Shown: positions 8,698 through 17,351, counted from the first letter of the stretch. The stretch is 61,427 bases of DNA from CAZKJL01 sp964611095 (GCA_964611095.1 CAZSWJ010000004.1:1-61427); one strand, 5' to 3'. A program made the numbers and translations. The notes: generated from the letters alone by a model not told the origin.

Positions 8698-9543
8698 TTA
8701 TTTCTTGAACGTCTGTTCGAGCATGACACCCGTCACCGCGCGCCAGATGCGCCAGTGGTACCGAACATAGCGCCAATGATGTGCGATGGGCACCGAGTCT
8801 TTGTGAAATGCGTTCGGAAGTGAGAGAAGAATCTTGAAGCTGATCGAGATCATGATCATGGGCTCCCGGAACAGGAACCAACGAACGTACAGATTCCACG
8901 AATAGCCTTCGCGACGCATCTTTTCGACCTCGAGCGTGATGTAGCGGTCGTCTTTGGAGCGAAGGTCCGAGACGTCCGGAAGCGGCACGTAGAGCGGGTT
9001 ACGGAGCGCCACCTCCTTGAATGACGAATCGTAGACGTACTTCTCGTGCACGGTCTTGCCACCCTGCAATGTGGCTCCGCTTTTCTTGTGATGCACGCGC
9101 GGCATCACTTCTTTGAAGATATCTCCGCGCTCACGAGGAATGCCGTCGATGACGGTGACGCGGCGTAACTTGAAAATCATCTTGGGGTCGGCACTCGGAA
9201 TGAGACGCGCAAACTCTTCCACAGCGCCGTCGCTCAAATATTCATCGGAATCGATGTAGAGCACCCAGTCCTGTGTCGCCGCGGCACGCTGCTTTAAACG
9301 CATCTCGGTGAAGTCCTTCACACGTACGCTTTTTTCTTCCGTGTCATACTGCCGAAAGACTTTGGCACCGTATTTCTTGGCGATCTCCACGGTGTTGTCT
9401 TCACTGTTGGCGTCATGCACGACGATCTCGGCGAATGCTCCGAGATTCCGGAGACATCGATCGAGCGTCCCCGCACTGTTGCGGGTAAGGACGAGCACGG
9501 AACAGGGAATCTTGGAAGTCATGAGATCTGCGATATGAGACAT
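8698..9543 (-). CDS. Glycosyltransferase family 2 (WaaE/KdtX-like)
   Basis: A 281-residue GT-A glycosyltransferase with VLVLTRNSAGTLDRCL, IVVHDANSEDNT and the DxD-type motif YIDSDEYLS. The layout and length match the LPS-core beta-glucosyltransferase WaaE-like branch of GT2. A second in-frame ATG at 9522 would place the start directly before the GT2 fold and is an equally good start. It is the last gene of a three-gene leftward unit with two acetyltransferases. Confidence 0.83.
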   Translation of the reverse strand: MSHIADLMTSKIPCSVLVLTRNSAGTLDRCLRNLGAFAEIVVHDANSEDNTVEIAKKYGAKVFRQYDTEEKSVRVKDFTEMRLKQRAAATQDWVLYIDSDEYLSDGAVEEFARLIPSADPKMIFKLRRVTVIDGIPRERGDIFKEVMPRVHHKKSGATLQGGKTVHEKYVYDSSFKEVALRNPLYVPLPDVSDLRSKDDRYITLEVEKMRREGYSWNLYVRWFLFREPMIMISISFKILLSLPNAFHKDSVPIAHHWRYVRYHWRIWRAVTGVMLEQTFKK

Positions 9544-9572
9544 CAGAAAGCCCTAAAACTCAAGCGTAAGGC

Positions 9573-10541
9573 CTAAAACTTCAGTTCCCAGCTCTCCCTA
9601 CGCACCGGCCTGCATCCGAAGCTCTCTTTGAAGAAGAAGAGGCCTTCGTTGATCTTCTTGCCACCGTCTTCAGTAGAAACTCCCAGGTGCAACACTCGCT
9701 TCCCCTCTTTCATCGCGGCGCGCATCGCTTCGACGAGGAGCAGATGCATCGGATGATCCTTCTGCGCCGAATATTCCTGCGCCATGTAGAGCGTGTAGAG
9801 CGCTTTGTCGCCGATGGTGATGAGCACGATGCCGCCGACCATCGTCTTGCCCTGGTATGCGGCAAGTAAACGGAAGCCCTGCGGTAGAAGTTCGTGAAGT
9901 TTCTGGATTTCGGCGAGCGTGTGCGTGGGCTTGGTGCCGTGTCTCGCTCCAAGAACGCCTTCGAGAATCGGCCAGAACGTCGCAAAGTCCTCGGAGAAAC
10001 GTACCTCGATCTTGGCCCGCTCGGCTTGGCGCACCATGTTGCGGCATTTGCCCGTGAGCGAATCCAAAATCATCTCGGGCGAGAGCGTGGACACGTCGAT
10101 CGCACCGTCCATTTCGCAGCGCGTGAGCGAAAAACCCATGTGATACATCCAGTAGAGCTGATCCTCCGAATACTGCTTCTGCAGGCTCGCGGGCGGCAAA
10201 CGGAGCATCGAGACTCCGGCAAAACCTTTCTCTTTTGCATGGGCGACGATGGCCCGGAGCATCTCTCCCGTCTCCTCCACGGACGTATTCGGCCCTACGA
10301 CAAGACCTCCGTACGAAGCACCCGGGTGACTCACGAGCATCTTGTCCTTGAGTGCGGCGGGCAGGACACCGACGATGTTGCTTCCGTCGAGGAGAACGAG
10401 CGACGCATCGGTAAAGCGACCGTCGGGATGGTACGAGAGAAATTTTCGCGTATGAAAAATGGTGCCGTTGCGCGCGAGGCGCACGAAGGCGTCCCACTTG
10501 TCCTGCATGTCGCCGGTGTAGGGCGTGACGGAAAGATTCAT
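9573..10541 (-). CDS. FemAB/CelD-like GNAT-fold acyltransferase
   Basis: A 322-residue protein of the double-GNAT (FemAB, BioF2-like) kind. Visible are IFHTRKFLSYHPDG near the N-terminus, the central CRNMVRQAERAKIEVR block typical of the N-acyl/aminoacyl-transfer fold, and the second GNAT domain with GGIVLITIGDKALYTLYMA and LHLGVSTEDGGKKINEGL. FemAB proteins add amino acids to peptidoglycan precursors, while CelD-like relatives act in polysaccharide synthesis; the context favours the latter. It overlaps the upstream acetyltransferase by 4 bases. Confidence 0.72.
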   Translation of the reverse strand: MNLSVTPYTGDMQDKWDAFVRLARNGTIFHTRKFLSYHPDGRFTDASLVLLDGSNIVGVLPAALKDKMLVSHPGASYGGLVVGPNTSVEETGEMLRAIVAHAKEKGFAGVSMLRLPPASLQKQYSEDQLYWMYHMGFSLTRCEMDGAIDVSTLSPEMILDSLTGKCRNMVRQAERAKIEVRFSEDFATFWPILEGVLGARHGTKPTHTLAEIQKLHELLPQGFRLLAAYQGKTMVGGIVLITIGDKALYTLYMAQEYSAQKDHPMHLLLVEAMRAAMKEGKRVLHLGVSTEDGGKKINEGLFFFKESFGCRPVRRESWELKF

Positions 10542-11047
10542 CGATGACGGATCGACATGGTAACGAAAGGTTTGCCGTCCTGCACGTGCTCACCCGTGCG
10601 CTTGAACCCGGACTTCTCGTACGCGCGGATGGCTCTCGCATTGGTTGCAAGCACCTTCAAGTTGATGATCTTGAGGTCTTCCACATCGAAACCCTCGCGG
10701 ATGAGCAAGTTGACGGCTTCGGTACCGTAACCCTTGCCTCGGGCTTCCGGGTGACCGATTGTGATGCGCAGTGTCGCGGTTCCTGCGCCCCTGTCGATAT
10801 CGACGAAGCCGCAATTCCCGATGAGCTTGAAGTCGGGGAGCTCCAACAGTGAAAAGAATTTGCGATCGGGTTCTTGCACGCGCTTGAACCAATTGTGCTG
10901 ATCGGCAAGTGTCGGGATCCGCGGATCGTCGATGAGATCCCGGAGCTCGGAGCTCTGCAGCCACTTCTGAAACGACGGCTGATCGGCCTCGGTCATGCGA
11001 GCGAGGGCGACGTGGGAGCCTGAAACGACGATCATGCGCTTTTCCAT
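10538..11047 (-). CDS. GNAT N-acetyltransferase (RimJ/RimL type)
   Basis: A 169-residue acetyltransferase with the acetyl-CoA site motif HPEARGKGYGTEAVNLL and the terminal LATNARAIRAYEKSGFK. It matches Acetyltransf_3 (RimJ/RimL/PseH-like) proteins. Next to sugar aminotransferases, it probably N-acetylates an amino sugar nucleotide, though protein or small-molecule acetylation is also possible. Confidence 0.8.
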   Translation of the reverse strand: MEKRMIVVSGSHVALARMTEADQPSFQKWLQSSELRDLIDDPRIPTLADQHNWFKRVQEPDRKFFSLLELPDFKLIGNCGFVDIDRGAGTATLRITIGHPEARGKGYGTEAVNLLIREGFDVEDLKIINLKVLATNARAIRAYEKSGFKRTGEHVQDGKPFVTMSIRHR

Positions 11048-11053
11048 GGATTC

Positions 11054-11059
11054 AGCTTA
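11054..11059 (-). promoter_or_regulatory. -10 element TAAGCT of the 11047 acetyltransferase
   Basis: Read on the minus strand, TAAGCT lies 6 bases before the ATG at 11047. It is back to back with the plus-strand element at 11084. Confidence 0.4.
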
Positions 11060-11083
11060 GCGCATGTCCCGCTTCCGATCTGC

Positions 11084-11089
11084 TATTCT
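11084..11089 (+). promoter_or_regulatory. Extended -10 element TGCTATTCT of the 11096 aminotransferase
   Basis: TATTCT with TGC in front ends 6 bases before the ATG at 11096. Confidence 0.6.
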
Positions 11090-11095
11090 CGGCGT

Positions 11096-12193
11096 ATGCC
11101 CGTCCCATTCTTGGACCTCAAAGCCCAGTACGCCTCGATCAAAACCGAGGTGGACCCCGCCATGCAAGCCGTTCTGGACTCCTGCGCGTTCGCCCTCGGG
11201 CCTGCCGTGGAGGCATTCGAGAAAAACTTCGCCGCGTACTGCGGTGCCAAGCACTGCATCGGTGTGGCCAACGGCACCACCGCGCTTGAGCTGATTCTGA
11301 TGGCCCGCGGCATCGGCCGAGGCGATGAAGTCATCACGGTCGCCAACTCCTTCTTCGCATCCGCCGAAGCAATTTCACTCGCGGGTGCCACTCCCGTGCT
11401 CGTGGACTGCAACGAATCCGACGCGCTTATCGACACAAGCAAGATCGAAGCCGTCATCACTCCGAAGACGAAGGCAATCATCCCCGTGCACCTTTACGGC
11501 CAGTGCGCCGACATGGATGTCGTCAAAAAAATCGGCGAGAAGCACAAACTTCTCGTCATCGAAGATGCCTGCCAAGCCCACGGCAGCGGATATAAGGGCA
11601 AGCGCGCGGGCTCGATGGGCCACGCCGCCGCATTCAGCTTCTACCCGGGCAAAAACCTGGGTGCCTACGGCGAAGGCGGAGCCGTGACGACCGATGACGA
11701 CACACTCGCCAAGAAAATCCGCATGCTCCGCGACCACGGCATGGCCGAGAAGTACAAACACGCAGTCGTCGGACGCAACGAACGCCTCGACGGAATCCAG
11801 GGTGCGGTCCTCGGCGTAAAACTGAAGCACTTGGAGACGTGGAACGAGGCACGCCGCTCGCATGCCGCACTCTACTTCTCGCTCCTCAAGGACAATCCGA
11901 AGGTCGGACTATTTCAAGCGCACGAAGACCGCGTGCACAACTACCACCTCTTCGTGGTGCGCGTGAAAAACCGCGACGCCGTGCAGCAGAAACTGAAGGA
12001 CAAAGGCATCGCGACGGGAATCCACTACCCCATTCCCATTCACATGCAGGAGGCCTACGTAGGGAAGTGGAAGAAAGGCGATTTTCCGGTTGCCGAAAAA
12101 ATCGCACCGGAACTGCTATCACTCCCGATGTTTGCAGAACTCACTGAAACTCAGATTAAAGAGGTCTGTGCAGCACTTCTGAATGTCGCCTAG
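11096..12193 (+). CDS. DegT/DnrJ-family sugar-nucleotide 3-aminotransferase
   Basis: A 365-residue PLP enzyme with the canonical start PFLDLKAQYASIK, the cofactor loop GVANGTTALELIL, VIEDACQAHGSGYKG and the Schiff-base lysine in SFYPGKNLGAYGEGGAV. This is the QdtB/FdtB/WlbE group, which transaminates 3-keto sugar nucleotides. Unlike the 2654 protein it keeps the lysine. With the Gfo/Idh/MocA dehydrogenase, the GNAT and RmlA/RmlB it would support synthesis of a 3-acetamido-deoxyhexose; that pathway is an inference. Confidence 0.88.
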   Translation: MPVPFLDLKAQYASIKTEVDPAMQAVLDSCAFALGPAVEAFEKNFAAYCGAKHCIGVANGTTALELILMARGIGRGDEVITVANSFFASAEAISLAGATPVLVDCNESDALIDTSKIEAVITPKTKAIIPVHLYGQCADMDVVKKIGEKHKLLVIEDACQAHGSGYKGKRAGSMGHAAAFSFYPGKNLGAYGEGGAVTTDDDTLAKKIRMLRDHGMAEKYKHAVVGRNERLDGIQGAVLGVKLKHLETWNEARRSHAALYFSLLKDNPKVGLFQAHEDRVHNYHLFVVRVKNRDAVQQKLKDKGIATGIHYPIPIHMQEAYVGKWKKGDFPVAEKIAPELLSLPMFAELTETQIKEVCAALLNVA

Positions 12194-12294
12194 CCACATC
12201 CAAAGGGATGGAGCGCGCCGCAGCGGGGGGTGAGGGTGGGTATCGGCGCGCAGCGTTTTCTTGGTTACTTCTTTGTCGCGGACAAAGAAGTAAC
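12194..12294. repeat. Dispersed intergenic element, copy with 14-bp hairpin
   Basis: Begins CCACATCCAAAGGG one base after the aminotransferase stop. It ends in a perfect stem, GTTACTTCTTTGTC (12264-12277) and GACAAAGAAGTAAC (12281-12294), with a 3-base loop. A smaller hairpin CTTGTC/GACAAG follows at about 12301-12317. It separates two convergent genes and could terminate both. Confidence 0.75.
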
Positions 12295-12329
12295 ACTCGT
12301 CTTGTCGCTCGGACAAGAAAGGAGCGAGA

Positions 12330-13325
12330 TCAACGACCTTCTCTGATGTACTCCCCCATCTTCTTCACCAGTCCTTCCAGACTGTGATGGGCTTCGACCG
12401 CTTTATACATCGCATCACCGTCGATGGGTGCTTTATCTGCGTACTTTTTTACAAAGTCCGCGATCGCTTCGGGCGTATCTTCCGACGGCGCATCACTAAT
12501 GCCGATGGCTGCGGCATTTCCCGCGGTCGTGACCGGGTAACAGCCGCATGTCATGGCCTCGAGCATCGTCTTATCGATCGTTTCGCTCGCCATATTGAGG
12601 AGCAAGCGATGTCTTGAGTAGAGATCGGGCAGCTTCTGCATCGGGATCGTGCCATGGAACGTCACGCGTGACTGCAATTTGAGATCGGCCACGAGCTTTT
12701 TCATCTCCGCGACGTAATCGGCCTCCGCTTCGATGCCGTAGATATCGATCGTGAACCTGGAATCCAGCAAGAGAAGAGCACGGATGCTGAGCTCGAGTCG
12801 CTTGGAGCGGCTGAGCCGATGCACGACGAGCAAACGGTGCGATGAATTGCTCACGTTTCTGCGCTTCGGCCAAAAACGGAGATCGATGCCGTGGCCCGTG
12901 ACGGTTTTTTTGGGAGAACCTTCGTACTGCGGCAGGCTCTGGGGCGTTGCACAGAAGAAACGTGTGCCGAACCACCCGAAGAGACGCACTCCAAGCTGCA
13001 TTTTGTAGTGCGTGTACCACAAATACGTGGGCGTACTCTTGGCTGTCCAGAGCCAAAAACCGAGCGTGTACCAAATGGGAGCCATGTGCACGAATACTCT
13101 GTCGTATTCGAGCGTCGTGATGAGCTTCTCGAAGCGCACAGCGGATCCGAATTTACCGACGCCTTTCTCTTTTCCGAGCGTGTGCACCGGAAATTCGAAA
13201 CTCTCGGGCGAACCCTCCAGACAAATGACAGTGACATCGAAGCCTTGGCGGATGAGTTCGCGGATCCAGAGAACGCCGAAGCTGTCTTGGTCCTTCAGCT
13301 TTTGCGTGATGAACAGAAGTTTCAT
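12330..13325 (-). CDS. Glycosyltransferase family 4
   Basis: A 331-residue GT-B enzyme. MKLLFITQKLKDQDSFGVLW opens the acceptor half. The donor half carries LLVVHRLSRSKRLELSIRAL, VTFHGTIPMQKLPDLYSRH and ETIDKTMLEAMTCGCYPVTT with the conserved glutamate. Its predicted promoter overlaps the stop of the upstream GT4 gene, so it can be transcribed separately. Confidence 0.85.
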   Translation of the reverse strand: MKLLFITQKLKDQDSFGVLWIRELIRQGFDVTVICLEGSPESFEFPVHTLGKEKGVGKFGSAVRFEKLITTLEYDRVFVHMAPIWYTLGFWLWTAKSTPTYLWYTHYKMQLGVRLFGWFGTRFFCATPQSLPQYEGSPKKTVTGHGIDLRFWPKRRNVSNSSHRLLVVHRLSRSKRLELSIRALLLLDSRFTIDIYGIEAEADYVAEMKKLVADLKLQSRVTFHGTIPMQKLPDLYSRHRLLLNMASETIDKTMLEAMTCGCYPVTTAGNAAAIGISDAPSEDTPEAIADFVKKYADKAPIDGDAMYKAVEAHHSLEGLVKKMGEYIREGR

Positions 13326-13330
13326 GAGAA

Positions 13331-14437
13331 TCAGTGTACCTGGGACGAAAGAAAATCGGCGTATGCCTTGATCGCTGCTTTTTTCTCGAAACGAGCAGCG
13401 ATACCGCTTGCGGCGCTGCCCATTGCGGAGAGCTTGGCACCATCCGCAAGCATCGCTTTCAGTTTTTCGGCGATATCTTTGGGCTTTCCGTTCGTGAACA
13501 GACCGTTCTCACCGTCACGCACCACGTCGGGCATGATGCCGACGCGTGTTGTGAGAACCGGGAGCCCGAGCGCCATGGCTTCGATGGCGACGCGCGGGTT
13601 TCCTTCGCTCTTCGAGTTCATCAGAAACACTTTTCCGGATGCGATCTCGCGTGCGACGGAGGCGGCATCGGGCAACCAGCCGGAAAACGTGACGCGATCT
13701 TCGAGTCCGAGATTTTTCACGAGCATTTCCGATGAAGAGCGGAGCGGACCGTCACCGATAATGCGCAAAGTCGCGCTTTCAAGGCGTGCAAATGCCTCAA
13801 TGACCTCGGGCAATCCCTTGTTATCTACAAGCCGAGAACAGAAGGTTGCATCATATTTTTTGGGGCTATTTTTGGAAGATGCCAAAAGCGAATGATCCAA
13901 GTAGACCGACGGAACGTTTTTCATCTTCTCGGCAGGCACTCCCCACTCGGAAAGCTTCGTCTTCACCGTTTCATTCACGACACGGACAGCGGAAAAGTGT
14001 CGGCTATGACCTCCGATGAAAAGCTTCGTCATCAGGCGACCGACGAATTCACTGAACGATGCGGCTTTGGGGTAACCGATGATGTGATGCAGTTCCAAAA
14101 CGGCGGGAATGCCGATATTTTTCTTAAGTCTTCGGGCACCGATGCCGTTATAGAACGGCGGATACTCGTGGACGGTCATCACGTCGTGCATAAAAGCTTT
14201 GAAAAGTTCTTTGCCCTTCCGCTTGATGAAAAACGGCTGTGTCAGGAGCCCGCCTGATGCCGGGTGAATGTGCACGTTTCCAAAAACCTGCAGAACATTC
14301 TGTCCGTTGTGCGTCGGTTTCGGACAAATGATGTCGACGCGCTCGAAATGTGTGTGGAACTCCTCCATCATCGCCGAAAATGCCGACGCTTTGCCCGCAA
14401 CGAGCGTGCGATCGCCGGAGATCATGAGTAACTTCAT
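13331..14437 (-). CDS. Glycosyltransferase family 4
   Basis: A 368-residue GT4 enzyme. Motifs include ICPKPTHNGQNVLQVFGNVH, DATFCSRLVDNKGLPEVIEAF, VTFSGWLPDAASVAREIASG and SEGNPRVAIEAMALGLPVLT, with a C-terminal RFEKKAAIKAYADFL. It overlaps the next upstream GT4 by 4 bases, giving a cassette of three consecutive GT4 genes read leftward. Confidence 0.87.
   Translation of the reverse strand: MKLLMISGDRTLVAGKASAFSAMMEEFHTHFERVDIICPKPTHNGQNVLQVFGNVHIHPASGGLLTQPFFIKRKGKELFKAFMHDVMTVHEYPPFYNGIGARRLKKNIGIPAVLELHHIIGYPKAASFSEFVGRLMTKLFIGGHSRHFSAVRVVNETVKTKLSEWGVPAEKMKNVPSVYLDHSLLASSKNSPKKYDATFCSRLVDNKGLPEVIEAFARLESATLRIIGDGPLRSSSEMLVKNLGLEDRVTFSGWLPDAASVAREIASGKVFLMNSKSEGNPRVAIEAMALGLPVLTTRVGIMPDVVRDGENGLFTNGKPKDIAEKLKAMLADGAKLSAMGSAASGIAARFEKKAAIKAYADFLSSQVH
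13333..13338 (-). promoter_or_regulatory. -10 element TACACT of the 13325 glycosyltransferase
   Basis: TACACT lies 7 bases before the ATG at 13325 on the minus strand and runs into the TGA stop of the preceding gene. Confidence 0.55.
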
Positions 14438-15528
14438 AGGGCGATATTGAGAAGATCGGACGCGACGACCTTGTACGTGCGCACGGCACTGTCGTACGGA
14501 CGCTGTTCGTAGTTCGTCATGATCGCGCGAACCGCCGAAGCGATGTGAGCAGGTGTGCGAAGCTCCGAGCGGACGATGCCTGCACCGTACGTGAGTCCCG
14601 TTTCACGAGTCAGGAGCACAGGCAGACAGCGCGAAACGGCCTCCAGAGCCACGTTCGGACTGATTTCCGTGACGGACGGAATGACGAGCAGATCGTGCTC
14701 ATCGAAAAGCCTATTCTTCTCTTCGCCCGTCACGGGACCCTTGAACGATACGCGCCTGGAAAGACCGAGCGCCGAAACTTGTATCTTCAGTGCTTTCTCG
14801 ATGGGTCCGTCACCGACGATGGTGAGCGTTGCGTCCTCCAATCGGCGCATCGCGATGATGAGCGATGAAATATTTTTGAATCGCACGAAGCGACCCATGA
14901 AGAGCAGCTTGAACGGCGAATGTTTTTGGTGCGATACTTGAACTCCGACGGGCCTGGCGTTGGAAATGACCGATGTGTGCGTGAGTCCGTAGACTTTGCG
15001 GTGCAAGTCCTGCTGGAACTGCGTGGAATACACGACGTGATCGAATGAACCGAGGATCGTTTTCATGAACAACGTGTTCATCAGGCGCCAAAACCCAAAC
15101 GAGAAGCCGTACCACGCCACGAGGCTCTTCATACCGCCCGCATCGGTGTAGCGTTCCCAGAAAAAGTCTCCGCCGAGGCGCAGAATTTTCTTCGGTCCCT
15201 TGAGCCTCGCCATCATGAGCGGCACTCCGGCGCTGACCGATGTGAAGACGTAGATTCTGTCGGCATCGGCGGCGACGTCCTTGAGTGTTTTTGCGTAACG
15301 TTTCCAGCGAGTAAGAACGCCTCCGGACTTGGAAACAAAAAGAACACCACTTTCGCACTTCCGAACTTCCGCACTTTCCTCATTCAGCTTTCCTCTTTCC
15401 ACTTCTCCATACGTCACGACCGTCACCTCATGACCCGCTTCGCGCATCTCATGCGCAACCGCCGCAACATACGTGGCGGGACCTCCGATTTCGGGCGGGT
15501 AAATGCCGGTGGCGAGGACGATACGCAT
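14434..15528 (-). CDS. Glycosyltransferase family 4 with in-frame short-repeat insert
   Basis: A 364-residue GT4 enzyme beginning IVLATGIYPPEIGGPATYV, the glycine-rich acceptor-side loop of this family. The donor side shows LLFMGRFVRFKNISSLIIAM and LLVIPSVTEISPNVALEAVS. Residues about 41-60 (GEVERGKLNEESAEVRKCES) are encoded by an array of 8- and 7-base tandem repeats (15349-15408) and interrupt the loop after VTVVTYGE. The insert keeps the frame, and the protein otherwise looks intact. Confidence 0.85.
   Translation of the reverse strand: MRIVLATGIYPPEIGGPATYVAAVAHEMREAGHEVTVVTYGEVERGKLNEESAEVRKCESGVLFVSKSGGVLTRWKRYAKTLKDVAADADRIYVFTSVSAGVPLMMARLKGPKKILRLGGDFFWERYTDAGGMKSLVAWYGFSFGFWRLMNTLFMKTILGSFDHVVYSTQFQQDLHRKVYGLTHTSVISNARPVGVQVSHQKHSPFKLLFMGRFVRFKNISSLIIAMRRLEDATLTIVGDGPIEKALKIQVSALGLSRRVSFKGPVTGEEKNRLFDEHDLLVIPSVTEISPNVALEAVSRCLPVLLTRETGLTYGAGIVRSELRTPAHIASAVRAIMTNYEQRPYDSAVRTYKVVASDLLNIAL
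15349..15408. repeat. 8-/7-base tandem repeat array inside a glycosyltransferase gene
   Basis: Units read ACTTTCGC, ACTTCCGA, ACTTCCGC, ACTTTCCT, then CATTCAG, CTTTCCT, CTTTCCA and CTTCTCC. It is an in-frame coding insert related to the arrays at 33577, 40218 and 49050. Confidence 0.75.
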
Positions 15529-15537
15529 GGAAAAGCG

Positions 15538-15543
15538 ATTCTA
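15538..15543 (-). promoter_or_regulatory. -10 element TAGAAT of the 15528 glycosyltransferase
   Basis: TAGAAT lies 9 bases before the ATG at 15528. Its first three bases are the TAG stop codon of rmlB. Confidence 0.5.
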
Positions 15544-16536
15544 CCGCGCAAAGCGCCTTTTGTACCACTCCACGGTTTGCTCCAAACCTGCGTCAAAAGC
15601 CACTTGGGGCTTCCAGCCCAGTTTTCGCGTATTCGAGGAATCGAGCGCGTAACGCCAGTCGTGGCCCGGGCGATCGGTGACAAAAGAGAGAAGGCTCTCG
15701 GGTTTGCCCAAAATCTTGAGGATGTGCTTGGCGACATCGAGGTTCTCGCGCTCTTCATCGGCCGACACGTGGAAGATGTGTCCGCTTCCGGGCTCGGCAC
15801 GCGGGTTCGTATGCGGAACCTTCTCGTCCCAGAACGCCCACGGCGTCGCGAGAATTTTTTCGATGGCATCGGTGTGATCGGTGACGAAGAGCCAGTCTCG
15901 TTTGTTCTTGCCGTCGCCGTAGACCGGGATTTTTTTGTCGGCGAGTGCGTGACGGATGACGGTGGGGATGAATTTCTCCTCGGCTTGGTGCGGGCCGTAG
16001 TTGTTTGTGCAACGCGTGATGCAGGCGTGAATGCGGAACGTGCGCATGGCGGCCATCACGAGCATTTCGGCCGCGGCTTTGCTGGCGGCGTACGGCGAAC
16101 TGGGGATGAGCGTGTCGCCCACGGTCCGCGGCGCCATGTCATCGGAGATGTCGCCGAAGACTTCATCGGTGGAGACATGCAGGAACTTCACGGACGGATT
16201 TGCCTTCACCACTTCGATGAGCGCCTGCGTACCCGTGACGTTGGTGTGCAGGAACGGCGTGGCGTCGTTGATGGAATTGTCGACGTGCGATTCCGCGGCG
16301 AAGTTCACGATGACGTCGATGCCGTGGTCCTTCACGAGCTTGCTGACGAGTTTCTGATCGGCGATGTCGCCTTCGATGAACGTGATGGCGCTCTTCACGG
16401 AATCGAGGAGTGATTTGTCGGCGGCGTACGTGAGTTTATCGAGCACGACGACTTTGTCCTTGGGGAACGTCGCGACGTGCCGCAGGACGAAATGCGAGCC
16501 GATGAAGCCGGCAGCACCGGTAACCAGGAGACGCAT
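15541..16536 (-). CDS. rmlB: dTDP-glucose 4,6-dehydratase
   Basis: A 331-residue SDR enzyme that should convert dTDP-glucose to dTDP-4-keto-6-deoxyglucose. Evidence is MRLLVTGAAGFIGSHFVLR (NAD site), VVLDKLTYAADKSLLDSV, FAAESHVDNSI, HVSTDEVFGDI (the catalytic Asp-Glu pair) and YAASKAAAEMLV (Tyr/Lys). The open frame extends well upstream to 17097, but that part overlaps divergent rmlA. The ATG at 16536 starts the family's N-terminus and has a TACAAT box 6 bases upstream. Confidence 0.93.
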   Translation of the reverse strand: MRLLVTGAAGFIGSHFVLRHVATFPKDKVVVLDKLTYAADKSLLDSVKSAITFIEGDIADQKLVSKLVKDHGIDVIVNFAAESHVDNSINDATPFLHTNVTGTQALIEVVKANPSVKFLHVSTDEVFGDISDDMAPRTVGDTLIPSSPYAASKAAAEMLVMAAMRTFRIHACITRCTNNYGPHQAEEKFIPTVIRHALADKKIPVYGDGKNKRDWLFVTDHTDAIEKILATPWAFWDEKVPHTNPRAEPGSGHIFHVSADEERENLDVAKHILKILGKPESLLSFVTDRPGHDWRYALDSSNTRKLGWKPQVAFDAGLEQTVEWYKRRFAR

Positions 16537-16542
16537 GGCCCA

Positions 16543-16548
16543 ATTGTA
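16543..16548 (-). promoter_or_regulatory. Extended -10 element TGCTACAAT of rmlB
   Basis: TACAAT with TGC in front, exactly 6 bases before the rmlB ATG. It decides the start at 16536. Confidence 0.65.
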
Positions 16549-16597
16549 GCAGGAAAGAAGGCCCCGTGACTTGGCCTGGAAGCCGAAAGCAGAGCCA

Positions 16598-16603
16598 TAT
16601 AAG
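16598..16603 (+). promoter_or_regulatory. -10 element TATAAG of rmlA
   Basis: TATAAG lies 9 bases before the ATG at 16613 in the rmlB/rmlA divergent spacer. Confidence 0.45.
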
Positions 16604-16612
16604 CTCTGTTCC

Positions 16613-17338
16613 ATGAAAGGCGTCATGATTTGCGGCGGCAGCGGTACCAGGCTTAAACCCCTGACCGAGATCACGAACAAGAGCTTGCTCCCGGTGTACG
16701 ACAAACCCCTGATTCTGTATCCGCTCCAGGTGTTACTCGATGCGGGCATCAAGGAGATCGCCGTCATCTGCGGCAGTGAGCATATGGACCAGATGGCCGC
16801 GTTCCTCGGAAGCGGCAGTCGCTTCGGTTGCGAGTTCAACTTCTGCGTCCAAGAAAAGCCGGGCGGCATCGCCCAAGCGCTCGGACTCGCCGAGGCATTC
16901 GCCGAAGGCAGCGATGTCTGCGCCATCTTGGGTGACAATGTGTATTTCGACAATCTGGCACCCGCCATCAAATCGTTCAAAGGTGGAGCGCATCTGTTCG
17001 TGAAAGAAGTGCATGACCCCGAACGCTTCGGCGTGGCCACGATGGAAAACGGCGTCATCACGTCCGTGGAAGAGAAGCCGAAGAAGCCCAAGAGCAACTT
17101 GGCCGTGACGGGTTGCTACGTCTACGACAAGCGCTGCTTCGAGATCATCAGGAACCTGAAGCCCTCACCCCGAGGAGAGTACGAAATCACCGACGTCAGC
17201 GGCTGGTACGTGAAGAACAAGGAAGCCAAGGCTACGATTCTGAAAGAAGAATGGGTCGACGCGGGTACGTTCGAAAGTCTATTCAGGGCGGCAGAACTTG
17301 TTCGAGGAAAACGAAAGGATCTACGCGCTACACGCTAA
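16613..17338 (+). CDS. rmlA: Glucose-1-phosphate thymidylyltransferase (RmlA-like)
   Basis: A 241-residue nucleotidyltransferase with the signature MICGGSGTRLKPLTEITNKS, LLPVYDKPLILYPLQ, the substrate loop CVQEKPGGIAQAL and the metal site ILGDNVYFD. This fits dTDP-glucose pyrophosphorylase; UTP-using relatives cannot be excluded. It is shorter than classical RmlA (about 290). Its last codons (DLRATR, stop) are supplied by a CTACCCG-type repeat array, so the native C-terminus may have been replaced. Divergent from rmlB. Confidence 0.87.
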   Translation: MKGVMICGGSGTRLKPLTEITNKSLLPVYDKPLILYPLQVLLDAGIKEIAVICGSEHMDQMAAFLGSGSRFGCEFNFCVQEKPGGIAQALGLAEAFAEGSDVCAILGDNVYFDNLAPAIKSFKGGAHLFVKEVHDPERFGVATMENGVITSVEEKPKKPKSNLAVTGCYVYDKRCFEIIRNLKPSPRGEYEITDVSGWYVKNKEAKATILKEEWVDAGTFESLFRAAELVRGKRKDLRATR

Positions 17339-17351
17339 CCGCTACCCGCCG
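17321..17351. repeat. 7-base tandem repeat array at the end of rmlA
   Basis: Units CTACGCG, CTACACG, CTAACCG, CTACCCG, then CCG. The array supplies the TAA stop of rmlA and abuts the 9-base array. Confidence 0.8.

Noticed and set aside
15541..17097. Longer rmlB reading frame starting at 17097
   Set aside because: The extra 187 codons are antisense to rmlA and the Rossmann fold and promoter begin at 16536.
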